Part shown: piece by piece, positions 18,135 through 25,883 of the stretch
Numbering within the stretch: position 1 is the first letter of the stretch
How the letters are laid out: every line of letters begins with the position of its first letter
Origin: Sporomusaceae bacterium
GTDB taxonomy: Bacteria; Bacillota; Negativicutes; UBA1444
Reading direction: 5' to 3'
DNA: 64,000 nt
Assembly: GCA_018434355.1 (NCBI GenBank)
Contig: JAHDPL010000023.1
Coordinates: 62,001-126,000 of the forward strand
The notes under the pieces: model-generated
Told to the model about the DNA's origin: nothing
Database searches by the model: none
What the model saw: the letters and a program-made list of their open reading frames with translations, nothing else
Position numbers and translations under genes: made by a program

Positions 18135-18401
18135 TTATTTTGCTGCGGCGTTGAGTTTTTTCGCCAGACGCGATTTCTTGCGTGCGGCAGTGTTTTTATG
18201 GAGCACGCCTTTGGACGCAGCCTTATCGATCGTGCTTGCCGCCTTGGCAAGCAGGGTCGTGGCTTCTTCTGTTTTGCCGGCGGTAATGGTTTCTGCTGTT
18301 TTGCGGATAGCAGTTTTTACCGACGACTTGACGGAAAAGTTTTTGGCGCGCAGTTCAGCATCAGTTTTTACACTACGGATCGAAGATTTGATTTGTGGCA
18401 A
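18135..18401 (-). CDS. rpsT: 30S ribosomal protein S20, TTG start
   Basis: Primary 16S rRNA-binding protein S20, 88 residues, rich in Lys/Ala (PQIKSSIRSVK, LHKNTAARKKSRLAKKLNA). The true start is TTG at 18401: AAGGAGGTG lies just upstream, and the protein then begins (M)PQIKSS as in other S20 proteins. The longer ATG frame at 18422 would place the ribosome site inside the coding sequence. Convergent with holA. E. coli rpsT also uses a UUG start and is autogenously controlled; whether that holds here is inference. Confidence 0.96.
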   Translation of the reverse strand: MPQIKSSIRSVKTDAELRAKNFSVKSSVKTAIRKTAETITAGKTEEATTLLAKAASTIDKAASKGVLHKNTAARKKSRLAKKLNAAAK

Positions 18402-18445
18402 GGGATTCACCTCCTTGTGCAAAGGTTACACAGGTTACGGGGAAA

Positions 18446-18474
18446 ATTTTAGCATGTCACCGGCGAAATTGCAA
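18446..18474 (-). promoter_or_regulatory. Promoter of rpsT
   Basis: On the minus strand: TTGCAA (18474-18469), 17-base spacer, TAAAAT (18451-18446). The predicted start is about 40 bases upstream of the TTG start codon. Confidence 0.65.
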
Positions 18475-18571
18475 GGGAAAACCGGCGTTGTTTGCGGATA
18501 AATTGAAATAAGTTTCTGCGTTGACCGGCGTGGGGCCTGTTGTGCGGCGGTTTATCGCAAAATGGGATGCA

Positions 18572-18601
18572 TTGACGGAACGGTCGTCAAGCGACTACAA
18601 T
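18572..18601 (+). promoter_or_regulatory. Promoter of the YhaM-like gene
   Basis: TTGACG (18572-18577), 18-base spacer, TACAAT (18596-18601). Transcription would start near 18608, about 15 bases before a terminator-like hairpin. Confidence 0.65.
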
Positions 18602-18622
18602 AAGAACAGGAAACAGCAGTAA

Positions 18623-18653
18623 AACGCGCTCTGACCGTTTCAGGCGCGTTTTT
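18623..18653 (+). terminator. Terminator-like hairpin in the YhaM-like gene leader
   Basis: AACGCGC (18623-18629) plus CTGA (18631-18634) pair with TCAG (18640-18643) plus GCGCGTT (18644-18650); T30 bulges, loop CCGTT, and a T run follows. No + strand gene lies between the promoter and this hairpin, so it is either an attenuator, a 5' stabiliser or the end of a tiny RNA. Confidence 0.7.
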
Positions 18654-18693
18654 GCTTGCAGAGCGGAAAAAAGCGACAGGGAGTGAGCAATCT

Positions 18694-19626
18694 TTGAAAC
18701 TGGCGGAATTACGCGTTGGCAATAGATTGGAAAAACAGGAAGCAATTCTTTGGGTGCAGAAAAGTTCGCAATCGGCCAATGGGTCCTGGTTCGTCCGGGG
18801 AACGTTGGAAGACCCCAGTGGCGCTATCGGATTCATCTGTTTCAATGCCGAGTCGGTGGCGCGGATCAAGGAATTGACCGAAGCGGCGCCGGCGGTCGTC
18901 AGCGGTCAGGTTCAGGCCGATCGCTACGGCGGCGAAGGAAAACTGCAATTTTTGGCCGATTATATCGATTTGTTGCCGCCTGGCAAGGATGTTTCGCATT
19001 TGTTGCCGGCTGCGTCCAAAGACATGGAAGAATATAAGAAGAAATTTTTGAAACTGGTGGCGGGGATCAGCCGCCCGCCAGTGCGGGAGCTGCTGGGAGA
19101 GATCTTCAGCGGTTCGCGTTGGGAGCAGTTTATCCGCAACCCGGCCGCCAAACGGTTTCATCACGCCTATATCGGCGGTTTGCTGGAACACTCGGTCGAT
19201 GTGGCCGAGATGGCGTTGGCAATTGCTGCAACCGTGCCGGGAGTCGACCGTGACATGGTCATTGCCGGCGCTTTGCTGCACGATATCGGCAAGACGGAAG
19301 AAATTTCGGCTGACATCGGTTTTTCCTATACGGAAGCCGGGCATTTGGTCGGCCATATCACCGCAGGCGCCCTGATCATCGACGCTGCGGCGCGTCAGGT
19401 GCAGTTCCTGTCGGAAGCGGAGCGAAAGTCGCTGCTGCACATCGTTCTGTCGCACCACGGTTCGCGCGACAAAGGATCGCCGGTCGGCTGCGCCACGCGG
19501 GAAGCAGTCATCGTGCACTATGCGGACGAGGTGAACGCCGTGTTACAGCAGTTTGTCGAAACCGGCGAAAAAGAAGGCGCCGGCTGGAATTTTAACAAGA
19601 TGATGGGTTCGATGATCCGGGTTTGA
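18694..19626 (+). CDS. YhaM-like 3'-5' exoribonuclease (OB fold + HD domain)
   Basis: 310-residue protein of the YhaM/Cbf1 family, 3'-5' exoribonucleases that trim RNA (and act on single-strand DNA) in Gram-positives. The N-terminal OB-fold (about 1-95: WFVRGTLEDPSGAIGFICFN) is followed by an HD domain (about 145-300) with FHHAYIGGLLEHSV, LLHDIGKTEE and LSHHG metal-binding motifs. The TTG start at 18694 follows GGGAG at 10 bases; the longer frame would begin inside the T run of the leader hairpin. It stands alone, with rnpB downstream. Confidence 0.85.
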   Translation: MKLAELRVGNRLEKQEAILWVQKSSQSANGSWFVRGTLEDPSGAIGFICFNAESVARIKELTEAAPAVVSGQVQADRYGGEGKLQFLADYIDLLPPGKDVSHLLPAASKDMEEYKKKFLKLVAGISRPPVRELLGEIFSGSRWEQFIRNPAAKRFHHAYIGGLLEHSVDVAEMALAIAATVPGVDRDMVIAGALLHDIGKTEEISADIGFSYTEAGHLVGHITAGALIIDAAARQVQFLSEAERKSLLHIVLSHHGSRDKGSPVGCATREAVIVHYADEVNAVLQQFVETGEKEGAGWNFNKMMGSMIRV

Positions 19627-19651
19627 CCAGTCGCGGCGGTTGTGGTATCCT
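19623..19651 (+). promoter_or_regulatory. Probable promoter of rnpB
   Basis: TTGACC (19623-19628), 17-base spacer, TATCCT (19646-19651), overlapping the stop of the YhaM-like gene. It predicts a start about 38 bases before the P1 helix, so a short 5' trailer would need trimming; TATAAC at 19651 is an alternative -10. Confidence 0.45.
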
Positions 19652-19695
19652 ATAACCCCGAACAACAATCCCCGGATTGCAATGCCTGCAGATTT

Positions 19696-20060
19696 TGGCT
19701 GTGAGTAGAAAAGGCGATCGCGGCCGCACTTTGAGGCGGTCGAGGAAAGTCCGGGCTCCACAGGGCAGGGTGCTGGATAACGTCCAGCGAGGGCGACCTT
19801 AGGGCCAGTGCCACAGAAATGAAGACCGCCGGCCTTCGGGCAGGTAAGGATGCAACGGTGCGGTAAGAGCGCACCAGCGGCCGGGTGACCGGCCGGCTAG
19901 GTAAACCCCACCCGGAGCAAGACCGAATAGGGAAGGGATGAAGCGGCCCGCTGAACCTTCCGGGTTGCGTCGCTAGAGCCGCCGGGCAACCGTCGGCCCA
20001 GACAGATGATCGCCACCGCGCAAGCGGCACAGAACCCGGCTTACTGATCACTCACAGCCA
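19696..20060 (+). ncRNA. rnpB: RNase P RNA, class A
   Basis: Catalytic RNA that trims tRNA 5' leaders. The conserved core GAGGAAAGTCCGGGCTCC and the 3' core (ACAGAACCCGGCTTA) are present, with AGGGTGC-type and GGTAAACCCC elements between them. The ends are set by the P1 helix: GGCTGTGAGT (19697-19706) pairs with ACTCACAGCC (20050-20059). Length about 365 nt and overall order fit the ancestral class A, not the Bacillus-type class B. A bidirectional terminator follows. Confidence 0.96.
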
Positions 20061-20069
20061 AATAAAAAG

Positions 20070-20112
20070 AGCGCGTTCAAAGTTTCGGCTTTAAACGCGC
20101 TTTTTTATTTTT
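20070..20112. terminator. Bidirectional terminator between rnpB and the nitroreductase gene
   Basis: AGCGCGTTCAAAG (20070-20082) pairs with CTTTAAACGCGCT (20089-20101), one mismatch. TTTTTTATTTTT follows on the + strand and TCTTTTTATT on the minus strand, so it ends both rnpB and the convergent gene. Confidence 0.9.
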
Positions 20113-20121
20113 CAGCGGTTG

Positions 20122-20679
20122 CTAAAAATAATATACTTCCGGCGTCTTTCGCGGCACCGGCGGGTGATCGACCGCCGGGTAGCCGAGGATCATCGGCGCG
20201 GCCGCCACATATTCCGTAGGGATGCCGACTTCGGCCTTGAATTCGGCGCTATCCAGCAGATAGCGGGAAAAACCGATCCAGCAAGTGCCCAGTCCTTCGT
20301 TGTGGGCTGCCAACATGAAGTTTTGCGCCGCCAGGCAGGCGTCGGTCTCCGGTTCCGGTCCTTCCGGTTTGGCATAAATCACGACCAGCGCCGGTGCATT
20401 GTAAAAAATATTGAAGCCGCGCTTGGACAAAGCGCCGCGATATTTTTCCAGCAGCGGGTGTTCGTGCATGCCCTCCAGCACCAACGCTTTGGCGCGAGTC
20501 GAATATTCCTCAAGCTTGGTTTTGTCGGTGAACACGGCGAAAACCCAAGGTTGGGCGTTCATCGCACTTGGCGCTTGTGTAGCCAGTTGAATCAGTTTGT
20601 CGACGATTTCCCGTTCCACCGGCCGGTCCGCGTATTTGCGCACCGAGCGCCGGGTTTCCAGAGCATTTATCAGGTCCAT
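20122..20679 (-). CDS. Nitroreductase family FMN-dependent oxidoreductase
   Basis: 185-residue flavoprotein of the nitroreductase superfamily, using FMN and NAD(P)H to reduce nitro or quinone-like compounds. The FMN-phosphate motif is RRSVRKYADRPV near the N-terminus, with APSAMNAQPW and a C-terminal GLGTCWIGF segment typical of the family. AAGGAT precedes the ATG on the minus strand. It stands alone and is convergent with rnpB. The natural substrate cannot be told from sequence. Confidence 0.9.
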   Translation of the reverse strand: MDLINALETRRSVRKYADRPVEREIVDKLIQLATQAPSAMNAQPWVFAVFTDKTKLEEYSTRAKALVLEGMHEHPLLEKYRGALSKRGFNIFYNAPALVVIYAKPEGPEPETDACLAAQNFMLAAHNEGLGTCWIGFSRYLLDSAEFKAEVGIPTEYVAAAPMILGYPAVDHPPVPRKTPEVYYF

Positions 20680-20937
20680 TTTCGAACATCCTTTCTTAAT
20701 CCGACATTGCGGGAAGAGTTTTATATATTATAGCGGAAACGCAATGCGTCTGCGTGCGACAATACGCTGGAGAAAGCTATACTACTGGGTTGTATAGCTA
20801 TTTTTTTGTTTGTTGGCAACTTGACAGCCGGCAGGGTGGCTAGCCAAACCAACCGTTTTTTTACTATACTATAGGGGCGGTCTTGAACGGAGACGTTGCA
20901 GCTGGTCCAGTTTTATAAAAGATTCGAGGAGAATGTG

Positions 20938-21948
20938 ATGAAAGCTTATATCAAAGGGATTGCTTCTTATTTGCCTGTTCATGTCGAGTACAATGACGCC
21001 GAGTCGCGAATCACCAAGAAAACCGGCATCTATGAACGGCACATCGCTGCCGCCGGCGAATGTTCTTCCGACATGGCGGTTTGCGCAGCCGAGAATTTGT
21101 TCGCTAAATATGGAATCGACCGCTCAACAGTCGACTTCATTATTTTGTGCACACAGTCGCCGGATTATTTTTTGCCGACTACTGCCTGCTTGTTGCAGCA
21201 CCGGCTAGGGATCCCCGATCATTGCGGCGCGTTTGATTTTAACCTCGGCTGTTCCGGCTTTGTCTATGGATTGTCGATGGCAAAAGGCTTGATCGAAACC
21301 GACCAGGCCAAGCACGTCCTGCTATTGACCGCGGAAACCTACAGCAAGTTCATTCATCCGCAGGATGGAGCAGCGCGGGCCATTTTTGGCGATGCGGCCA
21401 CCGCAACGCTGATCACGGCGGATCATGTTGAACGGGATGGACTCGGATCGTTCGTGTTCGGAACCGACGGGTCAGGCGGCGACGATATCATTGTGCCGGT
21501 CGGCGGAATGCGCAATCCGGCAGTGACCTGCCCCAGCGTCGAAACCGTCGATGCGGCCGGAAACATCCGAACCAATCATAATTTTTACATGAATGGCCGT
21601 TCGGTGATCACCTTTGCGCAAGCCGTGGCGCCTGACGCGCTGCGGAAAGTGCTGAAAAAAGCAGGCTTGAAACGCGAAGAAATCGATTATTATGTTTTCC
21701 ACCAGGCGAATCGGTTCATGCTGGAGTCGCTGCAGCACAAATGCAAGCTGCAGGGGTTGCCCTTCTGGAACAAACCGGACCTTTGCGGCAATACGGTGTC
21801 CAGCACGATTCCGTTGGCGCTGGAAGAACTTTTGTCGACCGTCGGAGCGGCGCGACTGAAAAAAGTCGTTGGGCTGGGCTTTGGCGTAGGTTTGTCCTGG
21901 GCGGGTTGCTTACTGGATTTGTCGCGAACTTTACCGGAAAAATCATAG
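20938..21948 (+). CDS. 3-oxoacyl-ACP synthase III family protein
   Basis: FabH-like ketoacyl synthase III, 336 residues, which condenses an acyl-CoA starter with malonyl-ACP. The catalytic triad is readable: Cys105 in NLGCSGFVYGL, His255 in VFHQANRFM and Asn285 in CGNTVSS. ATG 20938 follows GAGGAG; GTG 20935 is an alternative. No other fatty acid genes adjoin it, so it may be a second KAS III serving a special starter rather than the main FabH. Confidence 0.88.
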   Translation: MKAYIKGIASYLPVHVEYNDAESRITKKTGIYERHIAAAGECSSDMAVCAAENLFAKYGIDRSTVDFIILCTQSPDYFLPTTACLLQHRLGIPDHCGAFDFNLGCSGFVYGLSMAKGLIETDQAKHVLLLTAETYSKFIHPQDGAARAIFGDAATATLITADHVERDGLGSFVFGTDGSGGDDIIVPVGGMRNPAVTCPSVETVDAAGNIRTNHNFYMNGRSVITFAQAVAPDALRKVLKKAGLKREEIDYYVFHQANRFMLESLQHKCKLQGLPFWNKPDLCGNTVSSTIPLALEELLSTVGAARLKKVVGLGFGVGLSWAGCLLDLSRTLPEKS

Positions 21949-21967
21949 TATCGATCAGTAACAGCGA

Positions 21968-21996
21968 TTGACTTTTCGGCAAATTTTTCTTACAGT
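21968..21996 (+). promoter_or_regulatory. Promoter of trxA
   Basis: TTGACT (21968-21973), 17-base spacer, TACAGT (21991-21996). The predicted start near 22003 is only a few bases before a C/G hairpin at 22006-22021. Confidence 0.65.
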
Positions 21997-22005
21997 TAAG
22001 ACAGA

Positions 22006-22021
22006 CCCCCCCGGAGGGGGG
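22006..22021 (+). other. 5'-terminal C/G hairpin of the trxA leader
   Basis: Seven C, GGA, then six G: a six-pair hairpin with a 3-base loop right at the predicted mRNA 5' end. No T run follows, so it is not a terminator; a stabilising role is inferred. Confidence 0.5.
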
Positions 22022-22041
22022 ATTAGAAAGAGGTGTCAGAT

Positions 22042-22362
22042 ATGGCTGTTATTAATGTAGGCAATGAATCGACGTTCGACGAGAAACTGTTGACGGCGCA
22101 GCAGCCGGTACTGGTAGATTTTTGGGCTTCCTGGTGCGGTCCCTGCAAAATGGCAGGACCGGAAGTGGAAGCGGTGGAAACAGAGCTGTCCGGCAAGGTG
22201 ATTGTGGCCAAAGTGAATATCGACGAACTGCCGGGCCTTACCAGTCGGTTCAATGTGAAAGCGGTGCCGACTTTCATCGTGTTCAAGGGCGGCAAGGAAG
22301 TCAGCCGGTTTACCGGCTACAAGACCCGCAAAGACTTGGCGGCGGCTGTCGAGAACATTTAA
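22042..22362 (+). CDS. trxA: Thioredoxin
   Basis: Cytoplasmic disulfide reductase of 106 residues, the normal thioredoxin size. Active site WCGPC at residues 31-35, cis-proline in VKAVPTFIVF, C-terminal FTGYKTRKDL. ATG 22042 follows AGAGGTG; the slightly longer frame (GTG 22033) overlaps that site. It has its own promoter and terminator. Confidence 0.96.
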   Translation: MAVINVGNESTFDEKLLTAQQPVLVDFWASWCGPCKMAGPEVEAVETELSGKVIVAKVNIDELPGLTSRFNVKAVPTFIVFKGGKEVSRFTGYKTRKDLAAAVENI

Positions 22363-22378
22363 CCGGCGTCTATATGGA

Positions 22379-22407
22379 AGCTCCCGGAGCCTCTCCGGGA
22401 GCTTTTT
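22379..22407 (+). terminator. Intrinsic terminator of trxA
   Basis: AGCTCCCGGAG (22379-22389) pairs perfectly with CTCCGGGAGCT (22393-22403), 3-base loop, TTTTT. Confidence 0.93.
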
Positions 22408-22428
22408 GCGGAATGTGGAGGGAAATGC

Positions 22429-23130
22429 ATGGCGCAGTCCAGAGTATTGGTTGCCGATGATGACGAAAAAATCCGTGAACTGCTTGAACTGTACCTGACC
22501 AAGGAGGGTTTTGCCGTTGAGCAGGCTGCTGACGGAGCGGAGGCGATCCTCAAGGCGCAGCAGCTAAAGCCGGACCTGATCGTGCTGGACATCATGATGC
22601 CGGTACTGGACGGAATGGAAGTCTGCCGGCAGGTGCGCAAGTTTTCGCAGGTGCCCGTAATCATGCTGACGGCGCGGACTGAGGATGAAGACCGGATCCT
22701 GGGGCTGGAACTGGGGGCCGACGATTACCTGGCCAAGCCGTTCAATCCCCGCGAGCTGGTGGCTCGGGTCAAGGCGGTGCTCCGGCGGATGACTCATGCC
22801 GCCGAAGAACCGGCCGGCAAGGACACGCTGCTTTCGTTCGCCCAGTTGACGATCAACCGCCAGGAATATGTGGCGACATCGTCCGGGCACACGGTGCAGC
22901 TGACCGCCAAAGAGATGGATCTGCTATGGCACCTCGCTTCGCATCCGGGGCGGGTGTTTTCGCGCGAACAACTGCTGGAGTCGATCTGGGGCTATGAATA
23001 TTTTGGCGATACCCGCACGGTAGATACGCATATCAAGCGGATCAGGCAAAAGCTTGATGTCCGCGAGGACTCGCTTTGGGACATCAAGACCGTCTGGGGC
23101 GTCGGCTATAAGTTTGAGGTCCGTTCGTGA
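22429..23130 (+). CDS. OmpR/PhoB-family response regulator
   Basis: DNA-binding response regulator of 233 residues. REC domain (about 4-120) with phospho-acceptor Asp54 in VLDIMMPVLDG and the conserved Lys in YLAKPFNPREL; C-terminal winged helix (about 135-230) ending in DTHIKRIRQKLD and WGVGYKFEV. GGAGG precedes the ATG. Its stop overlaps the GTG start of the sensor kinase by 4 bases, so they form a classical pair. Confidence 0.95.
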   Translation: MAQSRVLVADDDEKIRELLELYLTKEGFAVEQAADGAEAILKAQQLKPDLIVLDIMMPVLDGMEVCRQVRKFSQVPVIMLTARTEDEDRILGLELGADDYLAKPFNPRELVARVKAVLRRMTHAAEEPAGKDTLLSFAQLTINRQEYVATSSGHTVQLTAKEMDLLWHLASHPGRVFSREQLLESIWGYEYFGDTRTVDTHIKRIRQKLDVREDSLWDIKTVWGVGYKFEVRS

Positions 23131-24674
23131 AACCGTCACTGCAAACCAAACTGCTGGTCAACTTCATGCTGGTTGTGGCGCTGATTTTGGCCGGCTTTGC
23201 CATCGGCTCCTCCGCGCTGATCCGACAGTATTTTCTCTCGGCAAAACAACAGGAACTGATTGGCAAAGGCCAGGAAATGGCCCGGGTGATGGATGATTTC
23301 ATGACCGGTCGCTTGAGTGCGCCGGAACTGGTGGAACTCGCCGACCGGATCGATGGATTTCTCGGCGCCCGGATCTGGGCGGTGGATGCGTCGGGCCGGA
23401 TCATTGTCATGTCTTCGGCGCCGCGCCGCAGTATGCCGGATCGACCAGCCACCCCTGTAGGTCCAAGGCTGGCGCCCGGACAAGCGCCCGGGCCTGGCGG
23501 TTCACAGGCCGGCAATTCCGGCGCCATGCGTTCATCGACTTCCACGGCGGTTCGCCACTTGCTGAAAGACATCGAACCGGTGTTTTCCGGCAATATTTTG
23601 ACCCGGACATTTTTTCACCCTTACTACAATGAGGACATGATGCTTGTGGCGGTGCCGATTGTCAATGTCGGCGGCGCGATCAGCGGCGCGGTCATTTTGA
23701 ATGCACCGGTGCAGGGCGTCAATGATTTTCTGGCCCGCGTATACATGACGATCGGCGTGATCGGCCTGTTGGCTCTCGGCTTGACGCTGCTGGTTGTCAG
23801 GCGCCTGTCGCGCGGCATCGTACGGCCTTTGAAGGAAATGCAGGAAACGGCGGCGTTCATGGCCGAAGGGCGTTATGACAATCGGGTCAAGATCGCCAGC
23901 CAAGACGAGGTCGGGCAACTCGGCCAGTCGCTCAATACTCTGGCGCAGGAGCTGGGCCGTTTTGTCGAGCGGACCGAGCAGATGGAAAAATTGCGGCGCG
24001 ACTTTGTTGCCAACGTTTCACATGAGCTGCGAACGCCGCTGACGATCATCAGGGGCTACACCGAAGCGCTGCAGGACGGGACCGTCACGCGGCCCGAGCA
24101 GGCGCAGCGATTCACCAAACTGATCGTGAATGAGACAGAACGGCTGGAGCGGCTGATCAGCGACTTGCTCGACCTCAGCCGGTTGCAGGCCCGCCAGTTC
24201 GTCATGGAACTGGAAATGATCCCGCTGGCGGAAGTGGTGGACAATGTCGTGACGATGCTGCGGGGGAAATACGCCGAAAAAGGCGTGGAGCTCATTTGGC
24301 ATGGCGCGGAAATGATTCCCCCTATTCCCGGCAATGGGGATCGTCTGGTACAATTAATGTTAATCTTGCTTGATAACGCGCTCAAATATACGCAGCCGCA
24401 AGGCAGGGTCCAGGTGGAACTCAACTGCGCGGATCAGACGGTCACGCTCGTCGTCTCCGATGACGGGGCCGGGATTCCGGCTGCTGACCTGCCGTTTATC
24501 TGGGAGCGGTTTTATAAAGTGGACAAAGCCCATACGCGGGAGAATCATGGAACTGGCCTGGGGCTGTCGATCGCCCGGGAAATCATTGAACGGCATGGCG
24601 CTACGGTGGCAGTGTCCAGTGAACCTGGCAAAGGCGCTTCGTTCGTATTGCAGTTTCCGGTTCGGTCGTTATAG
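23127..24674 (+). CDS. Membrane sensor histidine kinase
   Basis: Partner of the preceding OmpR-type regulator, 515 residues. TM1 (about 9-30), an extracytoplasmic sensor with a Pro/Gly/Ser-rich insert (about 95-135), TM2 (about 205-228), HAMP (about 229-282), HisKA with His299 in VSHELRTPLTII, and HATPase with DDGAGIP and GTGLGLSIA. GTG 23127 overlaps the regulator stop by 4 bases. The sensed signal is unknown. Confidence 0.94.
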   Translation: MKPSLQTKLLVNFMLVVALILAGFAIGSSALIRQYFLSAKQQELIGKGQEMARVMDDFMTGRLSAPELVELADRIDGFLGARIWAVDASGRIIVMSSAPRRSMPDRPATPVGPRLAPGQAPGPGGSQAGNSGAMRSSTSTAVRHLLKDIEPVFSGNILTRTFFHPYYNEDMMLVAVPIVNVGGAISGAVILNAPVQGVNDFLARVYMTIGVIGLLALGLTLLVVRRLSRGIVRPLKEMQETAAFMAEGRYDNRVKIASQDEVGQLGQSLNTLAQELGRFVERTEQMEKLRRDFVANVSHELRTPLTIIRGYTEALQDGTVTRPEQAQRFTKLIVNETERLERLISDLLDLSRLQARQFVMELEMIPLAEVVDNVVTMLRGKYAEKGVELIWHGAEMIPPIPGNGDRLVQLMLILLDNALKYTQPQGRVQVELNCADQTVTLVVSDDGAGIPAADLPFIWERFYKVDKAHTRENHGTGLGLSIAREIIERHGATVAVSSEPGKGASFVLQFPVRSL

Positions 24675-24698
24675 GGTCAATAACAGGGAGGAATACAA

Positions 24699-25883
24699 TT
24701 GATAGGGTTCACCAAATTGTTGTGCGGAACCGCCACGATTTCCAGCGTAATGCGCCAGCGTCACGGCATGAGCGAAATGCAGGCCGGCTTGCTGCAGTTC
24801 TCGTCCGACCGGTCGCCGGTAGTGGTCTGGAATATTACTTCCCAGTGCAATCTGAAATGTCGTCATTGTTATATCGAAGCGACCGAAGCGGCGCGGGACA
24901 ATGAAATGACCACCGCCGAGGGCAAAGCGTTCATAGACGACCTGGCTGCGGCGAAAGTACCGGTGTTGATGTTTTCCGGCGGCGAACCGCTGGTGCGGCC
25001 GGACATTTTTGAACTGGCAGCCTATGCCGTGGAAAAGGGGCTGCGGATCGTCCTGTCGACGAACGGCACGCTGATTGACGACTTTACGGCGCAGTTGATC
25101 AAAGAAGCCGGCTTTCAATATGTCGGCGTCAGTATCGACGGCTGCGAGAAAATCCATGACGAGTTCCGCGGCGAACAGGGCGCATTCAAAGCGGCCATCG
25201 CCGGGATCCGCGCCGCCAAGGCTGCCGGCAACCGGACCGGCGTGCGGTTTACGCTGAACAACATCAACAAGAGCGATCTTCCGGCGGTGATGGACATCAT
25301 CGAACAGGAAAAAGTCGACCGTTTCTGCATGTATCATCTGGTATACGCCGGACGCGGCAGCGACATGAAGAACCTTGACCTGTCGACCGAAGAAAAGCGC
25401 GAAATCTGCCAGTTCCTGATCGACAAGACGCTCGACTTCAACCGGCGCGGCGTGGATATCGAGATCCTGACCACCGATAACCATGCCGATGGTCTGTATC
25501 TGCTCGATTATATCAAACAGACGAATCCCGAACGGGTCGACGAAGTGCGGCAACTGCTGGCGCTGCATGGCGGCTGCTCGGCCGGCGACCGGATGGCGGA
25601 CGTCGACTATCTGGGCAACGTGCACCCTTGCCAGTTCTGGAGCGACCTGACGCTGGGCAATGTGCGCGAGCGCAAATTCAGTGAGATATGGAACGATCTC
25701 GAGGCGAACGACGGAATCCTGGCTCGTTTACGCAGCAAGCCGGAACAACTGAACAGCCAGTGCGGCCAATGTTCACAGAACGAGTTGTGCGGCGGCTGCC
25801 GGATCCGGGCGGCGGTGGACGGCGATATCTGGGGCGACGATCCGGCCTGCTTCTGGCAGGACCCGGCGAAGGAAGCAAAATAA
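24699..25883 (+). CDS. nirJ1: Radical SAM/SPASM protein, NirJ1/AhbC-like (alternative heme pathway)
   Basis: 394-residue radical SAM enzyme. The N-terminus MIGFTKLLCGTAT followed by VVWNITSQCNLKCRHCYIEA (CxxxCxxC 4Fe-4S site) and FSGGEPL is typical of the NirJ/AhbC group that remodels siroheme-derived tetrapyrroles. The C-terminal SPASM region has further Cys clusters (CGQCSQNELCGGC). The TTG start at 24699 follows GGGAGG. The next gene is NirJ2-like; the pair is known from anaerobic Firmicutes with siroheme-dependent heme synthesis. No ahbA/ahbB are adjacent. The exact step (deacetylation of didecarboxysiroheme) is inferred. Confidence 0.75.
   Translation: MIGFTKLLCGTATISSVMRQRHGMSEMQAGLLQFSSDRSPVVVWNITSQCNLKCRHCYIEATEAARDNEMTTAEGKAFIDDLAAAKVPVLMFSGGEPLVRPDIFELAAYAVEKGLRIVLSTNGTLIDDFTAQLIKEAGFQYVGVSIDGCEKIHDEFRGEQGAFKAAIAGIRAAKAAGNRTGVRFTLNNINKSDLPAVMDIIEQEKVDRFCMYHLVYAGRGSDMKNLDLSTEEKREICQFLIDKTLDFNRRGVDIEILTTDNHADGLYLLDYIKQTNPERVDEVRQLLALHGGCSAGDRMADVDYLGNVHPCQFWSDLTLGNVRERKFSEIWNDLEANDGILARLRSKPEQLNSQCGQCSQNELCGGCRIRAAVDGDIWGDDPACFWQDPAKEAK

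Noticed and set aside
20821-20937. TTGACA at 20821 as promoter of the KAS III gene
   Set aside because: The only good -10-like sequence (TATACT at 20865) is 38 bases away; no hexamer lies at 16-18 bases.
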